From assembly GCA_002367305.1 (NCBI GenBank), contig DFBG01000080.1:2998-16049 (forward strand): a stretch of 13,052 nucleotides of DNA, given 5' to 3'. The stretch comes from Actinobacteria bacterium UBA3086. GTDB lineage: Bacteria; Actinomycetota; Coriobacteriia; Anaerosomatales; UBA3086. Below the pieces are notes generated by a model that ran no database searches, was not told the DNA's origin, and saw only the letters and a list, made by a program, of their open reading frames with translations. Positions 6,868-13,052 of the stretch are shown piece by piece (position 1 is the stretch's first letter; each line of letters opens with the position of its first letter). The translations under genes and the position numbers were made by a program.

Positions 6868-7009
6868 CATCTCTGATACTGCGCCCTCCCGTACCTATTC
6901 AGCTGTCATGGTCCGGATTCCTGCCCGTTTCATCCAGTTTGACGAGACTGTTCCCCAATCGGTTCACGCACACTCCCGTTCGTCAAAACTCATTTGTGTT
7001 GGGGGCGCG
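6868..7009. other. Intergenic spacer between the divergent transcription units
   Basis: This is the part of the 367-bp gap (6794-7160) lying between the candidate minus-strand promoter and the phased operator boxes. I see no gene. The only internal structure noted is the inverted pair TTTGACGA (6938-6945) and TCGTCAAA (6980-6987), 34 bp apart. Each contains a -35-like TTGACG but has no acceptable -10 partner. Confidence 0.5.
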
Positions 7010-7101
7010 GTGTCATGGAGTGTTCCATGGTGGGTAAATGGTGTCATGTAATCCCATAGAGGTGTTGCATTGTGGGATGAAGTGTCATAAAGTGTGCACG
7101 T
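7010..7101 (+). promoter_or_regulatory. MraZ operator: eight direct GTG boxes in helical phase, two clusters
   Basis: Boxes starting with GTG occur at 7010 (GTGTCATGGA), 7020 (GTGTTCCATG), 7030 (GTGGGTAAAT), 7041 (GTGTCATGTA), 7062 (GTGTTGCATT), 7072 (GTGGGATGAA), 7082 (GTGTCATAAA) and 7092 (GTGTGCACGT). The steps are 10, 10, 11, 21, 10, 10 and 10 bp, so all boxes face the same side of the helix. As I recall, MraZ binds direct repeats of TGGGN with 5-nt spacers in E. coli and AAAGTG(T/G) repeats in Mollicutes. Both forms are visible here: GTGGG at 7030 and 7072, and AAAGTGT at 7089-7095. MraZ normally represses its own operon through such a site. Confidence 0.8.
7047..7052 (+). promoter_or_regulatory. 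Possible -10 element of the mraZ (dcw) promoter
   Basis: TGTAAT matches the -10 consensus at 5 of 6 positions and lies between the two clusters of MraZ boxes. This would let bound MraZ cover the promoter. The region 18 bp upstream (TTCCAT, 7023-7028) is a poor -35, so the assignment is tentative. An alternative is CATAAA (7086-7091) with TTGCAT (7065-7070) at 15-bp spacing. Confidence 0.3.
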
Positions 7102-7160
7102 AAGGACAAGAGGTTCCGGTTCTGATGAGGGGTTCTACGACTGAACGGGAAGGGGGGACG

Positions 7161-7595
7161 ATGTTTCTCGGCGAGTATCAGCACACACTGGATGCCAAGG
7201 GACGCGTATCTCTCCCAGCCAAGTTCAGGACTGAGACCACGGACAGGCTCGTTGTTTCCAAGGGCCTCGACGGATGCTTGTGGGTCTTTCCCGCGGACCG
7301 GTACGAGGAGTTCGCCAGTAACCTGCTCAGCAAGGATGACTTCAAGAAGACATCGCGCAAGGTCCAGCGCTACTTCATGGCGGGCGCGGCCGAAGTCGAG
7401 ATCGACTCCGCTGGCAGGATTTCGGTTCCGTCGGTGCTTCGTGAGTTTGCAGGTCTTGAGAAGGAACTGGCAGTCATTGGCGCGGGTCATCGAATCGAGA
7501 TATGGAACGCTGAACAGTGGGCCGCGTACAACATCGAGGCCGCTGAAAGCATCGTAGATGATGCCGAGGAGCTCTCTGACCTCGGATTCCTGTAG
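7161..7595 (+). CDS. mraZ: Transcriptional regulator MraZ
   Basis: MraZ is a ring-forming AbrB-like DNA-binding protein that controls the division and cell wall operon it heads. The start is ATG 7161, directly behind GGGAAGGGGGG. An in-frame ATG at 7125 would add 12 unrelated residues and lacks such a site. The 144-residue product begins MFLGEYQHTLDAKGRVSLP, the family's usual N-terminus. It has the two expected SpoVT-AbrB repeats, each with a DxxGR motif: D11-R15 (DAKGR) and D82-R86 (DSAGR). These form the DNA-contacting loops. The array of GTG boxes upstream is its probable autoregulatory target. The gene ends 10 bp before rsmH, in the conserved order. Confidence 0.97.
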   Translation: MFLGEYQHTLDAKGRVSLPAKFRTETTDRLVVSKGLDGCLWVFPADRYEEFASNLLSKDDFKKTSRKVQRYFMAGAAEVEIDSAGRISVPSVLREFAGLEKELAVIGAGHRIEIWNAEQWAAYNIEAAESIVDDAEELSDLGFL

Positions 7596-7605
7596 GGCGT
7601 TGACA

Positions 7606-8541
7606 ATGGAATACCGGCATACCCCAGTTTTGCTGGCCGAGGTCACGCAGCAGCTATCGTTGCAACCCGGTTCGATAATCGTCGACTGTACCTTAGGCGG
7701 GGCAGGACACGCGAAACGGATTCAAGACCTCATAGGTCCCACGGGGACTCTCGTGGGTATCGATCAAGACGACACAGCACTTGACGCAGCATCAAATACA
7801 CTCCGCCTCGGCCAGCAGACCATCCTGCTCAAAGGAAACTTCGGGGAGATCGACCGCCTTCTGACGGAGGCCGGACTCGTATCTGTGGACGGCTTTCTGT
7901 TCGATCTGGGCGTCTCTTCTCCTCAACTAGACTTCCCCGAGCGGGGGTTCTCATACAAGGTGGACAATCCGCTCGATATGCGGATGGATCCATCGAATGC
8001 ACCGATGACCGCGAGGGACGTGCTCGCCGAGTACAGCGAGTCCGAACTCACGCGCGTGATCCGAGATTTCGGTGAGGAACGGTGGGCATCGCGAATCGCA
8101 GAATTCATCGTAGCCGCGCGAGCCCGCCGTCCCATCGAGACAACGTTCGAGCTGGTCGAAATCATCAAGGATGCAATTCCGGCATCGGCCAGACGCTCGG
8201 GTCCACATCCGGCGCGGAAGACGTTCCAGGCGCTCCGCATCGAGGTCAATCATGAGATGGAAGTGCTCGAGCGCGGACTGAGAGCCGCAGTGCGGTGGCT
8301 CGGTCCGGGTGGACGGATCGCCGTCATCAGCTATCACTCGCTTGAGGATCGCATCGTCAAGAACGTGTTCTCTGAGCTCTCCCGGGGGTGCGATTGTCCG
8401 CCAGACCTTCCGGTCTGCGCATGTGGCAAGAAGCCGGTTCTCCATGTGGTCACACGAAAGGCCGTGATTCCCACGGCTGACGAGATAGAGCGCAACCTCC
8501 GAGCCCGAAGCGCGAAGCTTCGGGTAGCGGAGAGGGTCTGA
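7606..8541 (+). CDS. rsmH: 16S rRNA (cytosine(1402)-N(4))-methyltransferase RsmH (MraW)
   Basis: RsmH is a SAM-dependent enzyme that N4-methylates C1402 in the decoding centre of 16S rRNA. ATG 7606 is chosen because MEYRHTPVLLAEV is the standard family N-terminus. The ribosome site is weak (AGGGCG, just after the mraZ stop), so coupling to mraZ is likely. The 311-residue length is typical. Motifs seen are the SAM-binding region VDCTLGGAGH (26-35), LFDLGVSSPQLD, RGFSYKVDNPLDMRMD (split by the usual Pro-Leu turn), GGRIAVISYHSLEDRIVK, and the C-terminal Cys cluster CDCPPDLPVCACGKKP common in this family. It occupies its usual place between mraZ and ftsL. Confidence 0.97.
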   Translation: MEYRHTPVLLAEVTQQLSLQPGSIIVDCTLGGAGHAKRIQDLIGPTGTLVGIDQDDTALDAASNTLRLGQQTILLKGNFGEIDRLLTEAGLVSVDGFLFDLGVSSPQLDFPERGFSYKVDNPLDMRMDPSNAPMTARDVLAEYSESELTRVIRDFGEERWASRIAEFIVAARARRPIETTFELVEIIKDAIPASARRSGPHPARKTFQALRIEVNHEMEVLERGLRAAVRWLGPGGRIAVISYHSLEDRIVKNVFSELSRGCDCPPDLPVCACGKKPVLHVVTRKAVIPTADEIERNLRARSAKLRVAERV

Positions 8542-8591
8542 ACGAATGAGTGGGGTGCTCGCACCTCGAGCCAGTACGGAGAGGAGGAGCA

Positions 8592-9188
8592 ATGGGTCTG
8601 CCAGCCACACGTGAGACCCACAGCACGCGAATCGAGACGTCGTCTCGCCCGAGACTGCGTGTCGTGACTGCTCCTCGGCGTGCTCCGAAGCGCAATACCG
8701 CTGCTCATGAGGAGAGATGTCGACACGCCTTCCGATGCGTTCTCGTCGGAATGATAGCTGTTACCGTGTTCGGAATGGGTCGTGTGGCGCTGTCCGCAAA
8801 GGCGAACGAGGCGTCGATCGACTCGTCCGCGTTGCGTTCCGATATCAAGAGTGAGCAGCTCGCGGCGGATCAGCTTGAGGTCGACAAGAGTGCACTTATG
8901 ATTCCCTCTCGTATTGAAGCCATCGCAGGTACTACTATGAGAATGTCCGAGGCGTCGGATGTCACGTTCATCACCATCTCAGATGTTGATGAACCAGTTA
9001 TGGATGAATCCTTGGCTCTTGAGTCGGCCACCGATTCCGCGGATGGAGAAGTCGCCCCAAGCGACGTTGCGGAGGAGACTGCTCCCGAGACGCCACTACG
9101 TGCGTTGCTCAGTTCTGTGATGGATATGGCTGCCGGCGAGGCTCAAGTGCTTCTCGTCGGTGACATCGGGCTCGCTTCTTCGCGGTGA
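8592..9188 (+). CDS. ftsL: FtsL-like division protein with an extended acidic C-terminus
   Basis: FtsL is a bitopic protein of the divisome that pairs with FtsB/DivIC and helps activate FtsW-FtsI. ATG 8592 follows GAGAGGAGGAGC, a strong ribosome site. An upstream in-frame start at 8550 is not supported. The 198-residue product has a basic cytoplasmic N-terminus (1-46), one transmembrane helix (about 47-67) and a periplasm-side amphipathic or coiled region (70-115). That region includes the PSRIEAIAGTTMRMSEASDV segment, reminiscent of the FtsL/DivIC PxRIExxA pattern. Residues from about 125 on form an acidic, Ala/Glu/Asp-rich tail longer than in classical FtsL. FtsL diverges quickly, so the call rests mainly on topology and the conserved position between rsmH and ftsI. 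Confidence 0.75.
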   Translation: MGLPATRETHSTRIETSSRPRLRVVTAPRRAPKRNTAAHEERCRHAFRCVLVGMIAVTVFGMGRVALSAKANEASIDSSALRSDIKSEQLAADQLEVDKSALMIPSRIEAIAGTTMRMSEASDVTFITISDVDEPVMDESLALESATDSADGEVAPSDVAEETAPETPLRALLSSVMDMAAGEAQVLLVGDIGLASSR

Positions 9189-9213
9189 GCATGCGCCTGC
9201 GAGAGGAGAACGT

Positions 9214-10995
9214 GTGAAGGGTCGAGCGAAGCGCGTGAAGGGTTCGTCGCGCTTCACGGTCCTCCTTGTGCTCCTTGTCGGCGCCTTCCTTGTGATTGCA
9301 GGGCGTCTTACATATCTCCAGGCTGCTGCTGCTCCCCAGTTCGCTGAGCGCGCGACTGACCAGCGACTCAGGAACATCGAGATTCCTCCCCAGCGAGGCG
9401 CCATCTATGATCGTGAAGGTGAGCCTCTTGCGGTTACGACAGAGGCGTGTACCGTGTATGCCGTTCCCCAGTCGATCGATGATCCCGTGGGCACTTCCGC
9501 TGCCATCGCCTCTGTGTTGGGCACCGATCCAGGCGAGTATGTGGAGCGGCTCGGCACGGACAGCAGCTTCACTTACATCGCGCGCAAGCTCGACATGGAC
9601 CACGCTGCGGCGCTCAAAGCGCTTGATCTTCACGGTGTTGAGTTCCAGGAGGACTCCCGCCGTGTCTACCCCTCTGGGGAGCTCGCCTGTCAGGTGCTCG
9701 GTTTCGTCGGCATCGATGATGAAGGACTCGCGGGTCTGGAGAAGCAGTATGAAGGTCTTCTTGCTGGTACGCCTGGCAGTCTGCTCGCCGAGCGGGATCC
9801 CTTTGGTCGGGTGATCCCTGATGGAGTGATGCAGTCCATCGATGCGATCGACGGACAGGACATCGTTCTCACCATCGACAAGGACATACAGTATCAGGCT
9901 CAGGTGGAGCTCAGCGCGGCTGTCGAGGAGTGGGGAGCCAAGAGCGGCTCCGTTTTGGTGATGAATCCGCAGAATGGTGAGATCTACGCCATGGCGACCG
10001 TACCGGGGTTCAATCCCAACTCATTCGGCTCTGCCGAACCCTACTCATATCGCAACAGACCGGTGACCGACGTCTACGAGCCGGGATCGACGATGAAGTC
10101 GTTGACGGCCGCAGCGGTTATCGAAGAGGGACTCTATGGTCCCGAGGATATGTTCGAACTTCCGTCGACGATCACCGTTGCTGACCGGACGATCAGTGAG
10201 TCGCACTCACGACCCACGGTCAACTGGAGTCTTGCGGATATCGTCATCAACTCATCAAATGTAGGTTCGGTCATGCTCGGGCTCGAACTGGGCGAGCAGA
10301 GGCTCTATGACTATCTTGACCTTTTTGGGATGAACGACCGTACCGGTGTGGACTATCCCGGCGAGGGCCTTGGATATCTTCCCCCGCTTGAGAAGTGGTC
10401 GGGCTCGACCATCGGCACGATTCCCTTTGGTCAGGGAATCTCAATGACGCAGTTGCAGCTCGCTCGTGCTCTGTCGGCGATAGCCAACGGCGGAGAGCTC
10501 CCGACGCCGCACTTCTTGCGTGATCTGCCCGAAACCGATGACGCGAGTCTTGTGTGGACGCTCGAACGCGTCATCTCCGAGGAGACCGCACGCACCACGT
10601 CGTCGATTCTGGAGCGGGTCGTCACGACCGGTACCGGAGGCTCGGCATCAGTGCCGGGGTACGAGGTTGCGGGGAAGACGGGTACCGCCCAGAAGGCTCG
10701 CACGGACGGACAGGCGGGGTACGCGAAGGACAAGTACGTCGCCTCATTCAGCGGATATCTCCCAGTGGCCGATCCGCAGGTTCTGATCATCGTGTCCCTG
10801 GATGAGCCTTCGAACGCCATCTACGGCGGCACGGTCGCCGCGCCGACCTTTTCTAGCCTTGCGCAGTTCTCGGTCTCTCATCTCAAGATTCCGCCCACCA
10901 CATCGGTTGATTCAGCTGTGGAGACGGACTTGGTTGTCGGGTCCACAGATGACGGTTCGGTTCCCACTGCTGATGCAGACGCCGAGGGGCGGTGA
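9214..10995 (+). CDS. ftsI: Septal class B penicillin-binding protein FtsI (PBP3-type D,D-transpeptidase)
   Basis: FtsI cross-links septal peptidoglycan outside the membrane, in complex with FtsW. GTG 9214 is chosen because AGGAG stands 5 nt before it. A longer in-frame version from 9160 would overlap the upstream gene. The 593-residue product has a short basic cytoplasmic stretch, one transmembrane helix (about 13-31) and a PBP dimer domain beginning near QRGAIYDREGEPLA. The transpeptidase domain follows. Its catalytic motifs are intact: SxxK at Ser292-Lys295 (STMK), SxN at Ser347-Asn349 (SSN) and KTG at 488-490. No PASTA domains are visible at the C-terminus, which ends in an acidic, low-complexity tail. 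It lies 25 bp after the FtsL-like gene. Confidence 0.95.
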   Translation: MKGRAKRVKGSSRFTVLLVLLVGAFLVIAGRLTYLQAAAAPQFAERATDQRLRNIEIPPQRGAIYDREGEPLAVTTEACTVYAVPQSIDDPVGTSAAIASVLGTDPGEYVERLGTDSSFTYIARKLDMDHAAALKALDLHGVEFQEDSRRVYPSGELACQVLGFVGIDDEGLAGLEKQYEGLLAGTPGSLLAERDPFGRVIPDGVMQSIDAIDGQDIVLTIDKDIQYQAQVELSAAVEEWGAKSGSVLVMNPQNGEIYAMATVPGFNPNSFGSAEPYSYRNRPVTDVYEPGSTMKSLTAAAVIEEGLYGPEDMFELPSTITVADRTISESHSRPTVNWSLADIVINSSNVGSVMLGLELGEQRLYDYLDLFGMNDRTGVDYPGEGLGYLPPLEKWSGSTIGTIPFGQGISMTQLQLARALSAIANGGELPTPHFLRDLPETDDASLVWTLERVISEETARTTSSILERVVTTGTGGSASVPGYEVAGKTGTAQKARTDGQAGYAKDKYVASFSGYLPVADPQVLIIVSLDEPSNAIYGGTVAAPTFSSLAQFSVSHLKIPPTTSVDSAVETDLVVGSTDDGSVPTADADAEGR

Positions 10996-11035
10996 TCGCG
11001 TGATAAAATCTCCCGTCGGCAAGCGAGGGGATGAC

Positions 11036-12493
11036 GTGGAACCCAGGACCCTGGATAGCGTTCTTTCAGACATTGTTGTGCTCAACGAAACGATCACAGC
11101 GACGTCCATCACTGGTATCGCATACCGTTCCGATGCTGTGCGTCCAGGTGACGTGTTCTTCTGCATCCCCGGCTTCGTACACGATGGTCATGATTTCGCG
11201 GTCGACGCGGTCGAGCGCGGTGCCGTCATGGTGATCGTGCAGAGGATCGTGGCGGGTATCGATGAGTCTCTGCAGGTTGTGGTCCCGGATACCCGAGTTG
11301 CGCTGGCGCATGCGTCTGCGGCTCTCAATGGGGATCCGAGCCGGGCGGTCCGTATCGTGGGGATCACTGGCACCAATGGCAAGACTACAACCTGCTACCT
11401 GGTCGATTCGATCATGCGCGCAGCTGGCGACAAGACGGGTGTCGTCGGCACGGTGGAGACGCGTATCGGTGACAGGCGTATCGAGGCATCCCGAACCACA
11501 CCTGAGTCAGCGGACCTACAAGTGCTCCTCGCGCGCATGCGTGATGAAGGAGTGGATTCGTGTGCTATGGAGGTCTCATCGCACGCGATAGACCTTCATA
11601 GGGTCGACGGCGTCAGGTTCGCAGTGGTCGCGTTCACCAACCTGACTCAGGACCATTTGGACTATCACTCGTCCATAGAGGAGTACTTCTCCGTGAAGCG
11701 CAGGCTGTTCACGGAGTTTGAGGCCGTATCTCGGGTCGTGAATATCGACGACCCGCTCGGCGCGGCAATGGCCTGTGAGCTCGACGTGGATATCACGGTC
11801 GGACTCTCGGAGGATGCAGACGTCCGTGCGGTGGACCTCGTCCTCGGTGCACATGGATCGACATTCACGCTGAGCACGCCTGCGGGTGACGCCGCGGTGT
11901 CTCTGCCTCTGGCGGCCGACTACAACGTGAGCAATGCGCTGGTTGCGGCCGGATCCGCCCTGGCTCTTGGAGTCTCGCTGGCCGATATAGTCGTCGGGCT
12001 AGAGGGTGCGCCGCAGGTGCCCGGTCGACTCGAGCGTGTGGACGAGGGGCAGTCTTTTGCTGTTCTCGTGGACTACGCGCACACCCCGGACAGTCTGGCG
12101 AAGGCTACTCGTGCAGTGAAAGAAGTGACCCAAGGTCGCGTGATCGTGGTGTTTGGTGCGGGTGGAGACCGGGACCCCGAGAAACGTTCTCTCATGGGGC
12201 AGGCGGCCGCGAACGAGGCCGACCACATCGTCATCACGAGCGACAACCCGCGGTCCGAGGACCCCGTCGGTATAATCCTCCAGATTCAGGACGGACTCTC
12301 AGGGACGAACACCACGCATGAGACTCATGTGGACCGCCGTGAAGGGATCGCAGCAGCTATTCGTATGGCCGGTCCGGGAGACGCGGTTCTCATTGCAGGC
12401 AAAGGTCATGAGGACTATCAGATATTCTCTGATAGGACGATCCATTTCGATGACCGTGAGGTCGCGCGCGAGGAGCTGAAACGGCTGTGCTGA
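11036..12493 (+). CDS. murE: UDP-MurNAc-tripeptide ligase MurE, meso-diaminopimelate type
   Basis: MurE is a cytoplasmic ATP-dependent ligase that adds the third residue to UDP-MurNAc-L-Ala-D-Glu. GTG 11036 follows GCGAGGGG at 5-nt spacing and gives a 485-residue product of normal length. Another in-frame GTG at 11000 is possible but adds residues without family support. Motifs are the P-loop GTNGKTTT with Lys116, AMEVSSHAID, the TNLTQDHLDYH metal/substrate region, Lys221 in YFSVKRRLF (the position of the carbamylated lysine) and DYAHTPDSL. DNPR at 403-406 is the signature of enzymes selecting meso-diaminopimelate rather than L-lysine. This predicts A1gamma-type, mDAP-containing peptidoglycan. 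The gene starts 40 bp after ftsI and overlaps murF. Confidence 0.95.
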   Translation: MEPRTLDSVLSDIVVLNETITATSITGIAYRSDAVRPGDVFFCIPGFVHDGHDFAVDAVERGAVMVIVQRIVAGIDESLQVVVPDTRVALAHASAALNGDPSRAVRIVGITGTNGKTTTCYLVDSIMRAAGDKTGVVGTVETRIGDRRIEASRTTPESADLQVLLARMRDEGVDSCAMEVSSHAIDLHRVDGVRFAVVAFTNLTQDHLDYHSSIEEYFSVKRRLFTEFEAVSRVVNIDDPLGAAMACELDVDITVGLSEDADVRAVDLVLGAHGSTFTLSTPAGDAAVSLPLAADYNVSNALVAAGSALALGVSLADIVVGLEGAPQVPGRLERVDEGQSFAVLVDYAHTPDSLAKATRAVKEVTQGRVIVVFGAGGDRDPEKRSLMGQAAANEADHIVITSDNPRSEDPVGIILQIQDGLSGTNTTHETHVDRREGIAAAIRMAGPGDAVLIAGKGHEDYQIFSDRTIHFDDREVAREELKRLC

Positions 12494-13052
12494 TGCTTTC
12501 TGCAGAGAATCTGACGGATGTTGTCGGCGGGACACTGCTCCTTGGTAGTGGAGACGTCATGATCAACGGGCTCGCCACGGATTCTCGTGCTGTCGAGCCC
12601 GGAAATGTCTTTGTGGCATTCAGCGGGGAGAACGTTGACGGACATGGGTATCTGGAGACGGCTATGCGTTCAGGTGCACGCGCCGTCATGATCACCCGTG
12701 CGGAGGCGTTCGACGCCGATGTCGAGGCCACTGCGCGCAAGCGAGGAGCATGCGTCGTTCTTGTCCCTGATGCGTTGCGCGCGGTACAGGACCTCGCAGC
12801 GTCCCATCGTGCCCGTCTCACGTGCCCCGTTATCGGTGTGACCGGATCCACGGGCAAGACGACGACCAAGGACTTCCTGACCGCAGTGCTCGGCATGCGT
12901 TTCAATGTGATATCCACGCTTGGCAATCAGAACAACGAGCTCGGCGTGCCGTTGACCGTTCTGCGTGCGGGGCCGGGCACCGATGTGTTGGTGGTCGAGA
13001 TGGCCATGCGAGGGTTGGGTCAGATCGCCCGGCTTTGTGAGATCGCCAAGCC
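12487..13052 (+). CDS. murF: UDP-MurNAc-tripeptide:D-Ala-D-Ala ligase MurF, N-terminal part (runs off window)
   Basis: MurF adds the D-Ala-D-Ala dipeptide to complete the cytoplasmic UDP-MurNAc-pentapeptide. The reading frame is open to the window edge, giving about 188 residues. GTG 12487 is chosen because AGGAG at 12471-12475 lies 11 nt upstream. ATG 12493, which overlaps the murE stop as TGATG, is an equally reasonable start two residues later. The N-terminal Mur ligase domain includes ATDSRAVEPGNVFVAF. The central-domain P-loop GVTGSTGKTTTKDF has its Lys near residue 124. The MurF-specific stretch TLGNQNNELGVPLTVL follows, then VVEMAMRGLGQI. The catalytic remainder and C-terminal domain lie beyond 13052. 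Confidence 0.93.
   Translation, partial: MLMLSAENLTDVVGGTLLLGSGDVMINGLATDSRAVEPGNVFVAFSGENVDGHGYLETAMRSGARAVMITRAEAFDADVEATARKRGACVVLVPDALRAVQDLAASHRARLTCPVIGVTGSTGKTTTKDFLTAVLGMRFNVISTLGNQNNELGVPLTVLRAGPGTDVLVVEMAMRGLGQIARLCEIAK

Noticed and set aside
6938..6987. Inverted pair TTTGACGA/TCGTCAAA with TTGACG -35-like cores
   Set aside because: No -10 element at 16-18 bp was found on either strand, and an 8-bp inverted pair 34 bp apart can arise by chance. Kept only as a note in the spacer entry.
6836..7051. Small + strand open frame of 71 codons before mraZ
   Set aside because: It overlaps the candidate minus-strand promoter and the phased GTG boxes, has no ribosome site, and shows no membrane or domain features.
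7044..7646. Minus-strand open frame of 200 codons opposite mraZ and its operator
   Set aside because: It runs through the regulatory repeats, mraZ and the start of rsmH. No recognisable domain is present, and the conserved genes lie on the other strand.
10802..11035. N-terminal extension of murE back into ftsI
   Set aside because: The extension is a frame-shifted reading of the ftsI C-terminus (Ser/Arg-rich) and lacks family similarity. GTG 11036 with a good ribosome site gives the normal MurE length.
1..13052. Mobile elements, CRISPR arrays, defence systems, tRNA or rRNA genes
   Set aside because: No terminal inverted repeats, spacer-repeat arrays, transposase motifs or cloverleaf sequences were seen by eye. 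The XerD fragment fits a housekeeping role and is not evidence of an integrated element.

Overview
The window looks like a chromosomal housekeeping region from a Gram-positive-type, high-GC bacterium. An actinobacterial lineage such as Coriobacteriia is my best guess. The clues are the frequent GTG starts preceded by strong purine-rich Shine-Dalgarno sequences, lipoprotein signal peptides, a Gram-positive-style mraZ-rsmH-ftsL-ftsI-murE-murF order, and a MurE carrying the DNPR motif of meso-diaminopimelate-adding enzymes. The taxon is inference only. I see no phage, IS element, CRISPR array, tRNA or rRNA.

Layout. (1) 1-147: the 3' end of a XerD-type tyrosine recombinase. (2) 278-5103: a complete BMP-family nucleoside ABC importer (lipoprotein, double ATPase, two permeases) on the + strand. 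It has a candidate promoter ahead of the lipoprotein gene and a strong hairpin between that gene and the ATPase gene. A 97-aa membrane protein (5107-5400) is attached to the end of the operon. (3) 5281-6793, minus strand: a compact cluster made of a 46-aa single-pass membrane protein, a DUF4349-type lipoprotein and an 82-aa membrane protein. The last of these overlaps the 3' end of the importer operon by 120 bp in convergent orientation. (4) 6794-7160: a 367-bp divergent intergenic region holding a candidate promoter for the minus cluster and a helically phased array of GTG-type boxes, which I read as an extended MraZ operator. (5) 7161-13052: the start of the division and cell wall (dcw) cluster: mraZ, rsmH, ftsL-like, ftsI, murE and a murF cut by the window edge.

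How the parts work together. The BMP lipoprotein should capture nucleosides outside the membrane and deliver them to the two permeases, powered by the tandem ATPase. The dcw genes form one closely spaced transcription unit. It would be controlled at its head by MraZ acting on the phased repeat array, and it makes the septal transpeptidase, its FtsL-type partner and the enzymes adding residue 3 and D-Ala-D-Ala to the peptidoglycan precursor.

I do not see a clearly new defence or mobile system. The points most worth a second look are the duplicated multi-box MraZ operator, the unannotated 46-aa membrane protein gene with its following hairpin, the convergent gene overlap, and the repeated AAGGGGGTGACC motif at both gene junctions inside the importer operon.
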